Of a stretch of 64,000 nt of DNA, positions 25,001 through 33,034 are shown in pieces. Positions within the stretch are counted from its first letter, which is position 1. The number at the start of each line of letters is the position of its first letter. The notes under the pieces are model-generated. The model was not told where the DNA came from and did not search any database. It was given only the letters and a program-made list of their open reading frames with translations. Source of the stretch: Monoplex corrugatus (Eukaryota > Mollusca > Gastropoda > Littorinimorpha > Ranellidae); assembly GCA_030674185.1 (NCBI GenBank), contig JAPXFY010000026.1, forward strand, positions 56,328,252 to 56,392,251. The letters are read 5' to 3'. The position numbers were made by a program, and so were the translations under genes.

Positions 25001-28000
25001 GATGATGAACCAAAAACCAATGTTGATACCGGCTTGGTCGTCGCCCGGACCAAGGACCGCGCCTTCCGTTGGACACCAGGGCGGAGGTGACAAGTATGCG
25101 ACTGGTGGAACCTCTTCAAAAAAGATCCGAGGAAGAGAAACTCTCACCATCGAATGTTAGAACATGGAATGTTAGAACATTTGCACAGCCAGGCAAATTG
25201 CACGAACCTACGCATGAGCTGGAAAGATATTCCTGGCATGTAGTTGGACTGAGCGAAGTCAGGTGGAAATATCATGGAGAACACCAAACTGAGGAAGGAC
25301 ATGTATTGTACTACAGTGGAGACTTGAAAAAACACATCCACGGCGTAGGATTTCTTGTCAATAAGAACGTCAAGAACTCAATACTCGGGTGCCGCCCAAT
25401 ATCCAACAGGCTCATTTCCATCCGCCTCAGAGCAGCCCATTCAACATCACAGCGATACAAACCTATGCACCGTCAACAGACTATGATGATGAGGATGTGG
25501 AGGAATTCTACACACAACTTCAAGAAATCATTGACGAGGTTGACAAAAAAGACATCCTTATCATTCAGGGAGACTGGAATGCTAAGGTGGGCGCTGATGC
25601 ATTAAAAGACTGGAAGAACCATTGTGGGCTCTCCTGTAATGCAATTTCCAACGAGCGAGGACTGCGCCTACTTGAGTTCGCCGGATATAACAACATGACA
25701 CTGGCTAACACCCTTGGTGAACACAAGGCGTCACGATGCTGGACTTGGCATGCACCAAATGGGACCAACCACCAGATCGACTGGTCCCAATCCGTTTTAG
25801 ATCTGGAATCTGCAGAGCCAAGACGCGAACATTTCCAGGTGCAGATGTGGGTAGTGACCATGACCTGGTGATAATGAACTTAAAGGTCAGGCTGAAGAAG
25901 ATCAAGAAGCCCAAGAACCCAGACTGAAGTTCAACTTGGACAGACTCAAGGACCCCTCCATTGCAGAGTCCTTCCAAGCAACAATAGGCGGAAAGTTTGC
26001 AGCATTGAGCACACAAGAAGAAACTGCGGAGGAAATGACCACCAAGTTTAACACAGTGATGACAGAGACTGCAAATGACCTCTTAGGAAAACAACGCCGG
26101 AAAACCCAACCCTGGATTACAGACGAAATCCTTGAAATGTGTGACAAAAGAAGAGAAATCAAAAAAGTCAAAAATACAACAGACGGAGCCCTAGCCTGCA
26201 GAAACATCAACAAAGAAATCAGAAAAGGCATGAGGGAGGCCAAAGAAGGATGGATACAAAATAAATGCACAGAAATAGAAGACAGCCTAAACAAGAACAA
26301 CAGCATAAAGGCGTACAAAGTGGTGAAAGAACTCACCACACAGAGACAGGCAAGGATCAGTGCCATTCAAGACAAACAAGGAAAGTGCCTGACAGAAGAT
26401 AAAGAAATCATCCATAGATGGACAGAATACTGCTCTGAACTCTACAACCACCAGACACAGAGTGACTCAACTGTCCTTACATGCCAGGAATCAACAAATG
26501 ACGATGACCACCCTATTCTACGCGAAGAAGTCGAAACAGCAATACGATCGCTGAAAGATGGAAAAGCTGCTGGAGTGGACAACATCCCAGCAGAACTGAT
26601 CAAGCATGGAGGGGAGGCAGTGACTGACATCCTCTGGAAATCTGCAACAAAATCTGGCAGACGGGAGAATGGCCGACACCTTGGACCCAGTCACTAATCA
26701 TCACACTTTCCAAGAAAGGCAATTTACAACTATGCCAGAATTACAGAACGATCAGCCTTATCAGCCATGCTAGCAAAGTGATGCTGAAAGTCATTTTGAA
26801 CAGACTGAAACCACAGGCAGAGGAGATCATTGCCGAAGAACAAGCGGGATTTCGCAGTGGTAGATGCACAACAGAACAAATATTCAATCTCAGAGTCCTA
26901 TGCGAAAAATACAGCCAACACCAACAGGACATCTACCACGTTTTTATCGACTTCAAAAAGGCATTTGACAGAGTATGGCATGAAGCATTGTGGGCCACCA
27001 TGAGGAAGTACAACATGGGAAGGAAGCTTATTGACACCATCACACAGCTATACGCAAAAGCGAGCAGCGCAGTGCTTGTTGAGGGCACAGTGGGGGACTG
27101 GTTTCACACATCAGTTGGAGTTCGCCAGGGCTGTCTCCTCTCTCCAACCTTGTTCAACATCTTCCTTGAGCGCATTATGATGGATGCCCTTGAAAACCAT
27201 CACGGCTCAGTCAGTATTGGAGGAAGGACAATCACCAACTTGAGATTTGCCGACGACATCGATGGATTGGCTGGAAATGAAGACGAACTTGCCAACCTGG
27301 TGAAAAACCTGGACGAGACATCATCCAGATATGGCATGGAGATCAGTGCCGAAAAGACAAAGTTGATGACAAACAGCACAAAACCAATAGAAAAGAAGAT
27401 TACAGTCAGCGGGAGTGAGCTGGAAACCGTGGCTCAGTTCAAATATCTCGGAGCCATTATCAGTGAACAGGGATCGAAAACCGAACTTCTTGCAAGAGCA
27501 GCACAGACAACAGCAGCACTAGCCAAGCTGAAGCCCATCTGGAGGGACAAAAACATCGCCCTCACTTCCAAACTGAAGCTAATGCAAGCATTGGTCCTGT
27601 CAATCTTTCTCTACGCGTGCGAGTCATGGACACTAACAGCAGAACTGCAAAAGAAGATCCTGGCAGTAGAAATGAGATGCTTTAGAAGAATGCTTGGCAT
27701 CTCATACAAAGACCACATTACCAATGAGGAAGTGCGAAGAACAATTTCACAGCATGTCAAAAACTATGAAAACCTTCTGACAACAGTAAGAAAAAGGAAA
27801 CTTCGGTGGTATGGTCACGTGACAAGAACTAACGGACTATCAAAAACAATACTCCAAGGAACAGTTCAGGGAGGAAGAAAAAGAGGCAGACAGAGAAAAA
27901 GGTGGATGGACAATATTGACGAATGGACAGGAAAAAGCTTTGCCACGACCCAGACCCTTGCTCATGACAGACAGAGGTGGAGACAGACGGTGCGACGTTC

Positions 28001-29715
28001 ATCCATGCGGAGCCCCCACGATCCTGGATAGGGTTAAGGGACAGGAAGGAAGGAAGGAAAGGAATGTGGTACATCAGTTGGATCTGATGGTATTCCACCC
28101 GAAGATTTTACAGCAGTTGGTCATCCGTTGATACAGAAGTTTACTGAGTTCCTTTGTACGTGCTGGGAAGATGGCTGTTTACCCCAAGATCTGAAAGATA
28201 CCAGAGTAGTGCACCTGTACAAAGGCAAAGGTTACAAGTCCAGCTGTGATAACTGTCATGGGATCTCCCTTTTGAGCACTGCAGGCAGATCCTCCCCAAG
28301 GTCATTTTAAACAGGTTGAATACCCATCTTTTGATGAGACAGTACCAGAAAGCCAGTGTGGTTTTGCCAGAACAGAGGGACAGTCGACATGATATTCGCT
28401 GCAAGACACATCCAAGAGAAATGTAAGGAACAAAATATGGTCCTGTACATCCTCTTTGTCGACCTCACCAAGGCGTTCAAAACAATACCATGCACAGGAC
28501 TGTGGAACATACTTCCCTGAATTGGAATCCATCCCAAGAAGGTAAAAATAATCAGATGCATTCACGATGCCATACACGCAAGATTAGTCAATGGCAGTGA
28601 AGATGATGAGTTCCCTGTCGCTAACGGAATCAAGCAAGGATGCGTTCTGGCTCCAACACTCTTTATCTTCCTCTTCACCATGATGCTTCTCTCTGCCTTC
28701 AAAGATTCAGATCCAGACATCCAAATCACATACAGGACAGATGGAGGTATCTTCAATACTCAACGCCTGAAGGCAAAGACGAAAGTCACTAAATCACTTG
28801 TTCGTGACCTCCTGTATGCTGATGACTGTGCTATTGTTGCCCACTCAGAGGATGACCTTCAAAGACGTACAGATTCTCTGTCTGCGGCCACTAAGCGCTT
28901 ATAAGAAGACTGAAGTTATGTTTCAACCTGCAGTGGGATCAACAGCAAACGTGCCTGAAATAAAGATCGATTGCAAGGTCATTAACAATGTTAACTCCTT
29001 CACCTATCTTGGGAGCAGTCTTTCCTCTTCGAAACAGTCTCGACAAGGAGGTATCCAACAGCATCTCTAGGACAAGTGCTTCCTATGGCAGATTCCACAA
29101 GCGAGTATGGAACGAAAGGGGCTTGAAACTGGAGACAAAGTGCGCAGTATAGATGCGAGTCCTGGACTCTCTACCGTAGGCAAGTCAAGCTACCAGATCA
29201 GTTTCACCAGCGCTGCCTCCGACGTATCTTAAACATCAAATAGTACAACAGAGTCTCAAACGTGAATGTATCTTTGCAAGCCCAGATGCCAAGCATAGAT
29301 GCACTGCTAACACAGTCTCAGCTAAGATGGTCTGGATATCTCGTGCGCATGCTGGATAATAGGCTTCCAAAGCAGTTCTTCTATGTGAACTGACAAAGGG
29401 CCATTGACCAAGAGGACGGCCAAAGACACCCTGAAAAAATCCCTCCATAAATATGACATTGATGAAGAACAATGGGAATTTATAGCCACAAACAGGTCTG
29501 AATGGAGGCAAGCGATTCGCAAGGGAACAGAAGCTTATGAAAAAGAAAGACTAAGCAGCCAAGTGGAAAAGCGTGCAGCAAAAAAGGCCAGAACCAACTC
29601 TGCACAGCGGCCGCCTGTGTGGATCAGACTTTGATTTGAGATCCCACTTGAAGGTACACAAATAAAGTGCTTGTTATCGACCACGATAGTCGACCATATC
29701 TATATATGTATATGT

Positions 29716-29754
<39 letters not shown>

Positions 29755-30838
29755 TTGTATATATGAGATAGATACGTAGATAGATAGATGTGTGTATATT
29801 ATATATAGAGAGAGAGAGATACGTAGATAGATAGATGTGTGTATATATATATATATAGAGAGAGATACGTAGATAGATAGATATGTATATATGAGATAGA
29901 TACGTAGATAGAATAGATGTGTGTATATATATATATATAGAGAGAGATACGTAGATAGATAGATATGTATATATGAGATAGATACGTAGATAGATAGATG
30001 TGTGTATATATATATATATATAGAGAGAGAGATACGTAGATAGATAGATATGTATACATATAGATAGATAGATAAATATAACTATTATAATCATTATCAT
30101 TGTTTTTTCTATATACTAAAACTGATGATGGCATTGATGAGGACGTTGATGACAATGACAGTAACGTAATAATGATGTTTAGTACAGTAACGAGTAATCT
30201 ACTACACTGACGATGATGATGACAGTGATAGTGATGATGAGGATAGTGATGACGATACTGGTGATGATACTGAAGATGACGGTAATTATGTTGACAGTGA
30301 TGTTAATAATAATAAAGCAATGATGGTAGTGGTGATGATGATAATATGATGATTGTGATGATAACGATAGTGCTAATGACAATAGTAATAATAATTATAA
30401 TATTGCTAATGACGATGAAAAATATTAACGATGATCACTACAACACCTGTTCCTTAGAGCCGAAGCCTTATGGATGGTCACTGGTCAATATAACGATGAT
30501 AATAATATTGATGACGATAACGATGATGATAATAATGACAATCGTTATGATGATGACGCTAGTGATGATGATGATAACGATAGTGATGATGATAATGGTA
30601 GTAATGATAATGATGATGATAATAATGCTAACGATGATGACCACAGCACCTGTCCTTTACAACGGCACCCTGCGGATGGTCAGTGTACGGTGGTCCACAG
30701 CCCAACGCGCATACTCTGTACGGAGCGCTTGTGGGAGGTCCCGATCAGAACGATGTGTATACCGACATACGCAGTGACTACGTGCACAACGAGGTAGCCT
30801 GCGACTACAATGCAGGCTTGCAGGCTTCTGCTGCAGGT

Positions 30839-30876
<38 letters not shown>

Positions 30877-31936
30877 GTGTGTGTGTGTGTGTGTGTGGTG
30901 TGTGTGTGTGTGTGAGTGTAGGTGTCTGTGTGAGGGGTGTGTCTGTATGTGTGTGTGTCTGTGTGAGTGTGTGTGTCTGTGTGAGTGTGTGTGTCTGTGT
31001 GCGTGTGAGTGTGTGTTTGTGCGTGTGTGTGTGTTTGGGTGGGTGGGTGGTTCTGTGTGTGTGTGAGTGTGTGTGTCTGTGAGTGTCTGTGTGTGTGTGT
31101 GAGTGTGTGCGTGTGTGTGTGTGTGTATGCGTGTGTCTGTACAAGTGTGCGTGTGTGTGTTTGTGTGTGTGTATCTGTGTGTGCGTGTGTATGTGTGTGA
31201 GTGTCTCTGTGTGTGTGTATGTGTGTGTGAGTTTGTGTGTGTCTGTGTATGTGTATATGTGTGTGTATGTGTGCGTGTGTGTTGTGGTCTGAGTGAGAGA
31301 GAGAGCGAGAGAGAGCGTGTGTGTGTATGTGTATGTGTGTGTGTGCGTGTGTGAGAGAGAGAGAGAGAGGGAGAGACAGAGAGACAGGGAGAGAGTGTGA
31401 GTGTGTCTCTGTGAGAGAGAGAGAGTGTGTGTGTACGTGTGTATTTGGGTGGGTGGATAGATGGTTGTGTGTGTGGGTGGGTGTAACGGAGACGCGACGG
31501 TAAAAATGTGTGCGTGTGGGGGTGGTGGTGGTAGTGGTAATAGTGATGAGTGTGTGTTCCTTGGGCGACAATACAATGGGATGGGTGGGGAACGGGGTTA
31601 GAGTCTGTTAATTTCCAGCGTATTTTACAATATCGATGCAGTCCACAATCTGGGATAACACCAAGTGCATACAATCAGCGATGCATAATAATACACCACC
31701 TGACTGAAACTGTTCATGTGCGCTTGTACGTGGTTGCGGGGGGGGGGGGGATTGTTCATTGACTGATTGATTGATGGACTGATCCTTGTTTTCCAACGGT
31801 AAAGACAGTGACACAGTGTTTGGTCATTTTTCCATATCTGCTGTTGCAAACGTCTACTTTTTAAAAGCTGAAATACGACAAATGCGATTTGTGCAGAGGG
31901 ATGAGAGACATAAAATACGTTTCCTCTTAAGTTTAG

Positions 31937-32006
<70 letters not shown>

Positions 32007-32022
32007 TGTGTGTATGTGTGTG

Positions 32023-32076
<54 letters not shown>

Positions 32077-32097
32077 ATCTACAGATTTTTTTCTTGA

Positions 32098-32156
<59 letters not shown>

Positions 32157-32247
32157 ATCTACAGATTTTTCTTCTTGAGGAAAGAGAGAGAGAGAGAAAA
32201 TAGAGAGAGAGAGAGAGAGGTAAAACATCTACAGATTTTTTTCTTGA

Positions 32248-32300
<53 letters not shown>

Positions 32301-32433
32301 AAACATCTACAGAATTTTTTTTCTTGAGGAAAGAGAGAAAGACAGAGACAGAGAGAGACAGAGACATAGACAGAGAGAGATAAAACATATCTGCAAGGTG
32401 TTCTCATGAGTATAAAGAGAGAAAGAGGGGGAG

Positions 32434-32475
<42 letters not shown>

Positions 32476-32519
32476 CAGATAGAGAGAGACAGAGACTGAG
32501 ACAGACAGAGAGAGAGAGA

Positions 32520-32581
<62 letters not shown>

Positions 32582-33034
32582 CACCAAATAGGAACATTTA
32601 AAATGTCTTGTGTTTAACAATAGCAATACCAAACATTTTCAGTCTTGAAGGCTGAACTCTGTGCAGCCTTTGGCTGACATGACACTGACGTCTTTTGTTT
32701 GATGATAGCACGTCACTATCGTCACCTTTGTTTGCTGACGTTATGAGACACACGTCACCTTTTTGGGATGACATAAAGACACTGAGCGTTGTGTGCATTC
32801 AAAAGCCAACATCGTCATCTCAACAGACAATACAATCAAAACACTAACATTGTTTCTGTGTGGTGTCACGTCAGTGACGCCAGCTGTGTAATCATTGACA
32901 TTGGACCTTTAACTTCTGCTGTTTGAAAATGACGTCAGAACACTAACGTCAGTTGTGTATGTGTGGTGACAGCTCTGCTACAGTTAGCCCTGGACGATGA
33001 GTTGCCAGACCCTGAGCAGTGTGGCCAATGCTAG
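4730..33034 (+). CDS. Glycoside hydrolase family 9 endoglucanase, 3' part of gene (7 exons visible)
   Basis: GH9 enzymes hydrolyse beta-1,4-glucans such as cellulose by an inverting mechanism; animal members are usually secreted digestive enzymes. Seven colinear exons cover about 335 residues of a domain usually 430-450 long. The N-terminal segment with the DAGD catalytic-base motif is not seen and should lie left of the window. Both GH9 signatures are present: [17 protein letters not shown] in exon 5, with Tyr where Pro is usual, and [19 protein letters not shown] in exon 6, whose Glu is the expected proton donor. WAFSWDEK is also typical. Introns are full of satellites and retrotransposons. 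Exon 6 carries an apparent one-base frame break. I cannot tell whether upstream modules such as a carbohydrate-binding domain exist. Confidence 0.9.
4951..5010. repeat. (TC)n microsatellite
   Basis: Polypyrimidine CT repeat about 60 bases downstream of the exon 1 donor. Confidence 0.95.
5149..5722 (-). mobile_element. RTE-like LINE fragment, copy 3
   Basis: Two overlapping reverse-strand frames give [75 protein letters not shown] and [16 protein letters not shown], with the tcatcatcattatcatc tail. One frameshift near 5450 separates the frames. The copy is truncated at the 5' side, with [17 protein letters not shown] remnants. Confidence 0.9.
5835..6808 (-). mobile_element. RTE-like LINE fragment, copy 4, interrupted
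   Basis: A longer reverse-strand copy: the frame at 5938-6483 reads [40 protein letters not shown] and [18 protein letters not shown] before decay. It is interrupted at about 6437-6606 by a 170-base insert containing a palindrome, with ttatcaactc on both sides. LINE sequence resumes at 6607 (compare 17310-17440 in copy 5) and stops where a decayed R2-like element begins. Confidence 0.8.
6485..6607. repeat. 123-bp near-perfect palindrome (hairpin or MITE-like)
   Basis: Two 61-base arms (left starts taagtaacataactcttgag, right ends with its reverse complement) meet at cccaaattggg with essentially no loop. I see one mismatch (catatagaat versus catgtagaat). It lies in a ~170-base insert in LINE copy 4, bounded by the direct repeat ttatcaactc. 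A palindromic MITE or half of a foldback element is likely. Confidence 0.85.
6809..8590 (+). mobile_element. Decayed R2/NeSL/HERO-type retrotransposon, 5'-truncated
   Basis: Begins abruptly at [10 protein letters not shown], inside the reverse transcriptase, and follows the protein of the intact copy at 10772-14005 with many substitutions, stops and frameshifts. [15 protein letters not shown] aligns with the catalytic FMDD box, where the first Asp is now Glu. Later pieces [40 protein letters not shown] and [17 protein letters not shown] are recognisable. It ends in a different 3' sequence from the young copies. An old, inactive relative. Confidence 0.88.
8716..8762 (+). mobile_element. Short CR1/L2-like fragment
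   Basis: Reads [15 protein letters not shown], the helix common in CR1/L2-type LINE ORFs (compare LQKVQNHAARLIF at about 61726). It is cut off by the (CA)n tract at 8766-8832. Confidence 0.5.
8766..8832. repeat. (CA)n microsatellite with CACG block
   Basis: CA dinucleotides interrupted by four cgca units. Beyond it, 8833-9110 shows no gene and a 17-base A-run near 8925. Confidence 0.95.
9115..9434. repeat. Minisatellite, left part; homogenised to a 40-bp unit
   Basis: Diverged ~50-base units (ttccaacagttataactgtg-like) pass into three nearly identical 40-base units built on taactgtgccctttacacta and tcacttccaacaaataaatg. The array is split by an R2-type retrotransposon pair at 9435-14283 and resumes at 14284. 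Confidence 0.9.
9435..10537 (+). mobile_element. R2/NeSL/HERO-type retrotransposon copy A, 5'-truncated
   Basis: Starts inside the ORF (caacaggggcaatgg, equal to 13184 of copy B) and continues through the zinc knuckle, the endonuclease and the whole 3' UTR to tttctttctacct. The 277-codon open frame (9422-10255) is the C-terminal quarter of the 1077-residue protein. I see only one base change against copy B in coding sequence (acagtcgac versus gcagtcgac near 9850) and a longer A-run after the tRNA-like segment (12 versus 9). The full copy B starts at the very next base. The pair is therefore a head-to-tail partial dimer. Confidence 0.92.
10292..10370 (+). other. tRNA-like segment in 3' UTR of copy A
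   Basis: gttagcacattggtaaaac resembles a Pol III box A and ggttcgatcccc is a perfect box B with a T-arm (one mismatch). The acceptor stem does not pair well, so this is a tRNA-like or tRNA-derived sequence, not a tRNA gene. It is followed by an A-run and then about 150 bases with a long-range stem (tagacaacagcagaagg with ccttctgttgtcta). Confidence 0.6.
10772..14005 (+). CDS. Reverse transcriptase with restriction-like endonuclease, single-ORF retrotransposon protein
   Basis: 1077 residues. Near the N-terminus, CACG...HRTKMGC (residues 10-31, CX1CX12HX5C) is a zinc finger. A basic region ([18 protein letters not shown]) covers about 165-215. The RT domain spans about 290-640: [34 protein letters not shown] (motif A, Asp near 422), [11 protein letters not shown] (motif B) and FMDDTTVLS (motif C near 523). 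[17 protein letters not shown] (~858-874, CX2CX7HX4C) is the knuckle typical of R2-type proteins. The PD-(D/E)xK endonuclease follows: [20 protein letters not shown], then YKTEKY. No APE endonuclease or OTU/Cys protease is seen. In this class the endonuclease nicks DNA and the RT copies the RNA onto the nick. Clade within R2/NeSL/HERO/R4 is not resolved. Confidence 0.95.
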   Translation: MINDQLEFPCACGRRFTTKRGMKIHRTKMGCLKTHTNQQQRTAIAGETLDDQGQELNHSAEDIHADGSDADFAQALNAKRGKLNLPPAGAKEQWEKLDEELVLKLNALIGNSTLEHKLDTYGDIIYSICRDTYGVKQPKTKTPPQKSRRQQQMESIRREKRKLKKRMKTASEFEKQGLLELWKDLKAKHNALSKVESARRRKSKKKKTQDRFFKDPFDFARKLFEQPKSGTLTVGKETLEQHLRETYSDSQREAPLEIQNLVWPAAPEGKFNNKPPTLDEVKNVVKKARAKSAPGPNGIPYLLYKKCPKVLEWLHKMIRSAWRNQKISDQWMRAEGVYIPKDQNSSSINQFRPISLLNVEGKIFFSVMAARLTKYLTENKYLDMSVQKGGIPGMPGCLEHATLIWDAIQKARTEKRDIDVVWLDLANAYGSVPHDMIQLALEMYHIPENIRRMLRKYFQGFSMRFSTKEYTTDWIDLEVGIAMGCAISPILFVLAMEVILKAAMKSSGPVNLGDGYQMPPLKAFMDDTTVLSTDEEETHQILKQLDELVASSRMRFKPKKSRSLSLRKGKVADSVKFMVANQAIPTVTEEPVKSLGRWYDDSLKDTQRGCETKQTAEEGLKKIDNCGLPGKYKVWCLQFMLIPKLLWPLLIYDICTSTVEAMEAKINKYTRKWLGVPPGLTDVAFYCRQAMLKLPLKSIVEEYKVGKARLLSMLEESEDNIVRAVHPKLRTGRKWKVQEAVNNAKRNLSIKEIIGHTQTNRQGLGATKMQWWSKAKGKEKRDMIIQELKEEEDVKRVQKAVQQGQQGQWTTWDSALQRSLSWNDMWHMAPLRISFLLRSVYDLLPSNANLVKWGKADDPACPLCQKKQTVEHVLSSCKVALAQGRYTWRHNQVLKVITDVVSEKTMTPNAPIAMTTFYKAGGKQVWPERAMTTSTLPKGLLDGAVDWECTADLPEWRNYPDVISKTGMRPDIALHSDSSKQVILIELTVPYESRMEEAHIYKTEKYAGLASTLKKAGLRVKIFAIEVGARGFVGTSAYDLMKQLAISGKKWTRALKAMAEAAERSSSWIWARRNQKK
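14042..14120 (+). other. tRNA-like segment in 3' UTR of copy B
   Basis: Identical to the segment at 10292-10370, with boxes A and B intact, followed by a 9-base A-run and the same terminal stem and atccagg/cctggat hairpin. Confidence 0.6.
14284..14490. repeat. Minisatellite, right part
   Basis: Continuation of the 40-50 base minisatellite (taactgtgccctttacac, tcttccaacagtt) that is split by the retrotransposon pair. Confidence 0.88.
14506..14692. repeat. (CA)n microsatellite
   Basis: CA repeats with CATA and CACTCATA interruptions. The following 14700-15190 contains no recognisable gene or repeat. Confidence 0.95.
15195..15415 (-). mobile_element. tRNA-headed SINE, copy 1
   Basis: Reverse complement matches the element at 51091-51346 over most of its length: agagtggcagaatggttcaa (box A-like), aggttccagggttcg (box B region), tttgactggaaaatcgaact and ttgaaaatcgtgaagag. 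The two copies are diverged by perhaps a fifth. The tRNA-like head is best seen at the right end of this copy. Confidence 0.65.
15572..15683 (+). CDS. GH9 exon 2
   Basis: Acceptor gaaccttacag, then [46 protein letters not shown]. This is the GH9 helix with the AxxLLxxAKxxYxF pattern. The donor AG|gtatgtgtgtg is itself the first step of a long (TG)n tract. Phase 2 matches exon 3. Confidence 0.93.
15684..16150. repeat. (TG)n-rich intron between GH9 exons 2 and 3
   Basis: Almost the whole 473-base intron is (TG)n and close variants (tgtgcg, tgtttg), so both its donor and acceptor lie in UG repeat RNA. Confidence 0.95.
16157..16311 (+). CDS. GH9 exon 3
   Basis: Acceptor cacgacag; encodes [37 protein letters not shown] and [14 protein letters not shown]. 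The WGAxWLYxAT and WAFSWD(D/E)K motifs are diagnostic of GH9. The best donor is TTG|gtaacc, phase 1. Confidence 0.95.
16733..17440 (-). mobile_element. RTE-like LINE fragment, copy 5
   Basis: Reverse-strand copy in the first duplication unit. It extends further 5' than most: [49 protein letters not shown], then decayed GRPREK and DRNRWK motifs and the tcatcatcatcagg tail. Confidence 0.88.
17660..18062 (-). mobile_element. RTE-like LINE fragment, copy 6
   Basis: Same family in the second duplication unit. An open frame of 111 codons keeps [40 protein letters not shown] and [20 protein letters not shown], with the (ATG)n tail. 5'-truncated. Confidence 0.9.
18071..18925. other. Non-genic intron sequence with a repeated 35-base motif
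   Basis: No exon is seen. attaattggtagtaacagta at about 18147 recurs, slightly changed, at about 18748, each followed by a tttagttg motif. These could be the ends of an unrecognised element of about 640 bases. Confidence 0.35.
18926..19215 (+). mobile_element. tRNA-derived SINE
   Basis: The head cgccgtggtgtagtagttaa followed by gtgggttcgaatcccc gives box A and box B about 40 bases apart. The body contains tttttcggctctaaccggct and ctgggattatacagtcgagt, and the 3' part gtgtctgtatctctcgggcc. Two arms, tRNA head and no coding capacity indicate a SINE; its LINE partner is not identified. Confidence 0.75.
19216..20550. other. Non-genic intron stretch
   Basis: AT-rich sequence with simple AAC-rich runs near 20400-20530; no exon, RNA gene or named repeat recognised. 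Confidence 0.6.
20571..20715 (+). CDS. GH9 exon 4
   Basis: [40 protein letters not shown] and KWGSLRYA match the GH9 segment around the LTPxGLAxxxxWGSLRYA consensus. The natural acceptor cctgtgtccag gives a phase-0 start, but exon 3's best donor leaves phase 1; an acceptor at 20553 (gataatag) would be in phase and add six residues, so the 5' edge is uncertain. The donor CTG|gtgagt is strong, phase 1. Confidence 0.9.
20747..23225 (+). repeat. 46-bp minisatellite derived from the exon 5 splice site
   Basis: About 53 units of a 46-base repeat (cctgatgacagctaaaaaga, aacatgctataatagtatca, cacagt). Left units carry atagtatcac, right ones atattgtcacacagcc, so there is a gradient of variants. The last unit contains the genuine acceptor of GH9 exon 5 (attgtcacacag), and the unit's gccctgatgacagctaaaaa matches exon 5 bases gccctgatggcagccaagaa with only transitions. 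The array was therefore seeded by the splice junction itself. Confidence 0.93.
23226..23391 (+). CDS. GH9 exon 5 (HHR active-site motif)
   Basis: Acceptor tgtcacacag; encodes [36 protein letters not shown] and [19 protein letters not shown]. This carries the first GH9 signature, including the HxR pair that contacts substrate. Tyr replaces the usual Pro before HHR. The donor AG|gtatgt leaves phase 2. The 46-bp array ends at the first exon base. Confidence 0.95.
23392..23814. other. Intron stretch with GAT/ATC-rich low complexity
   Basis: A short direct repeat (gatagtatgaaattaaataa) occurs twice near 23616 and 23656, then a GAT-rich and ATC-rich tract. No exon. Confidence 0.6.
23815..23872 (-). 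mobile_element. RTE-like LINE 3' tip, copy 10
   Basis: Only the (ATG)n tail and about 45 bases (cgtgtgtcttgcctcatggt) of the (TGA)n-tailed LINE family are present, ending where another LINE begins. Confidence 0.6.
23900..29650 (+). mobile_element. APE-type LINE, 5'-truncated and split by a nested RTE element
   Basis: Outer element 23900-24931 plus 28072-29650. The left part has endonuclease pieces ([13 protein letters not shown], then [13 protein letters not shown]) and RRPQGKK. The right part has the RT ([41 protein letters not shown]) and the C-terminal [21 protein letters not shown] region to a stop at 29634. Joining left LQCG and right GTSVGSDG restores an APE-type RT reading apart from decay. 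Many stops; inactive. Clade (Jockey/CR1-like or other) not resolved. Confidence 0.8.
24932..28062 (+). mobile_element. Complete but decayed RTE-type retrotransposon, nested
   Basis: About 3.13 kb, flanked by a 9-base duplication aatgtggta (24923-24931 and 28063-28071) and ending in a short (GGAA)n tail, as RTE-type elements end in simple repeats. The APE endonuclease reads [41 protein letters not shown] and [11 protein letters not shown] across three frames. RT follows: [63 protein letters not shown] and [12 protein letters not shown]. The 417-codon frame at 26778-28031 is the longest intact part. At least four frameshifts or stops. Confidence 0.9.
29695..30075. repeat. (TAGA)n / (TA)n compound microsatellite
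   Basis: About five higher-order units of gatagatacgtagatagatag with gtgtgtatatatat. No coding. Confidence 0.95.
30120..30646. repeat. Cryptic (GAT)n/(AAT)n tract before GH9 exon 6
   Basis: Trinucleotide-rich sequence (gatgatgacg, aataataat) up to the acceptor gaccacag. Open frames through it ([17 protein letters not shown]) are low-complexity artefacts. Confidence 0.8.
30647..30836 (+). CDS. GH9 exon 6 (catalytic Glu), with a one-base frame break
   Basis: From the acceptor, phase 2 of exon 5 gives S-TCPLQ, matching the GH9 HHRxSSCP region, but the rest of the homology is in another frame: [58 protein letters not shown] single missing base near 30657-30665 (caacgg) accounts for the switch. 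The motif [19 protein letters not shown] fits the second GH9 signature exactly; its Glu is the proton donor. The donor GCAG|gtaggg is followed at once by (GT)n. Either sequencing error or a pseudogenising deletion. Confidence 0.9.
30841..31480. repeat. (GT)n-rich tract after GH9 exon 6
   Basis: GT dinucleotides and variants with GA-rich patches (31290-31430), beginning four bases after the exon donor. Confidence 0.95.
31481..31934. other. Intron stretch, nothing recognised
   Basis: Unique-looking sequence with a GGTGG-rich patch near 31520 and an 11-base G run at 31738. No exon. Confidence 0.6.
31935..32581. repeat. (GA)n array with an interspersed ~30-base motif
   Basis: Long GA runs are punctuated four times by acatctacagatttttttct tgaggaaa-type segments (about 32075, 32154, 32225, 32302), spaced 71-79 bases, plus a diverged fifth at 32384. 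It is a compound satellite in the last GH9 intron. Confidence 0.9.

Noticed and set aside
30657..31674. 300-codon His/Thr-rich frames on the - strand
   Set aside because: Antisense of GH9 exon 6 and a (GT)n tract.
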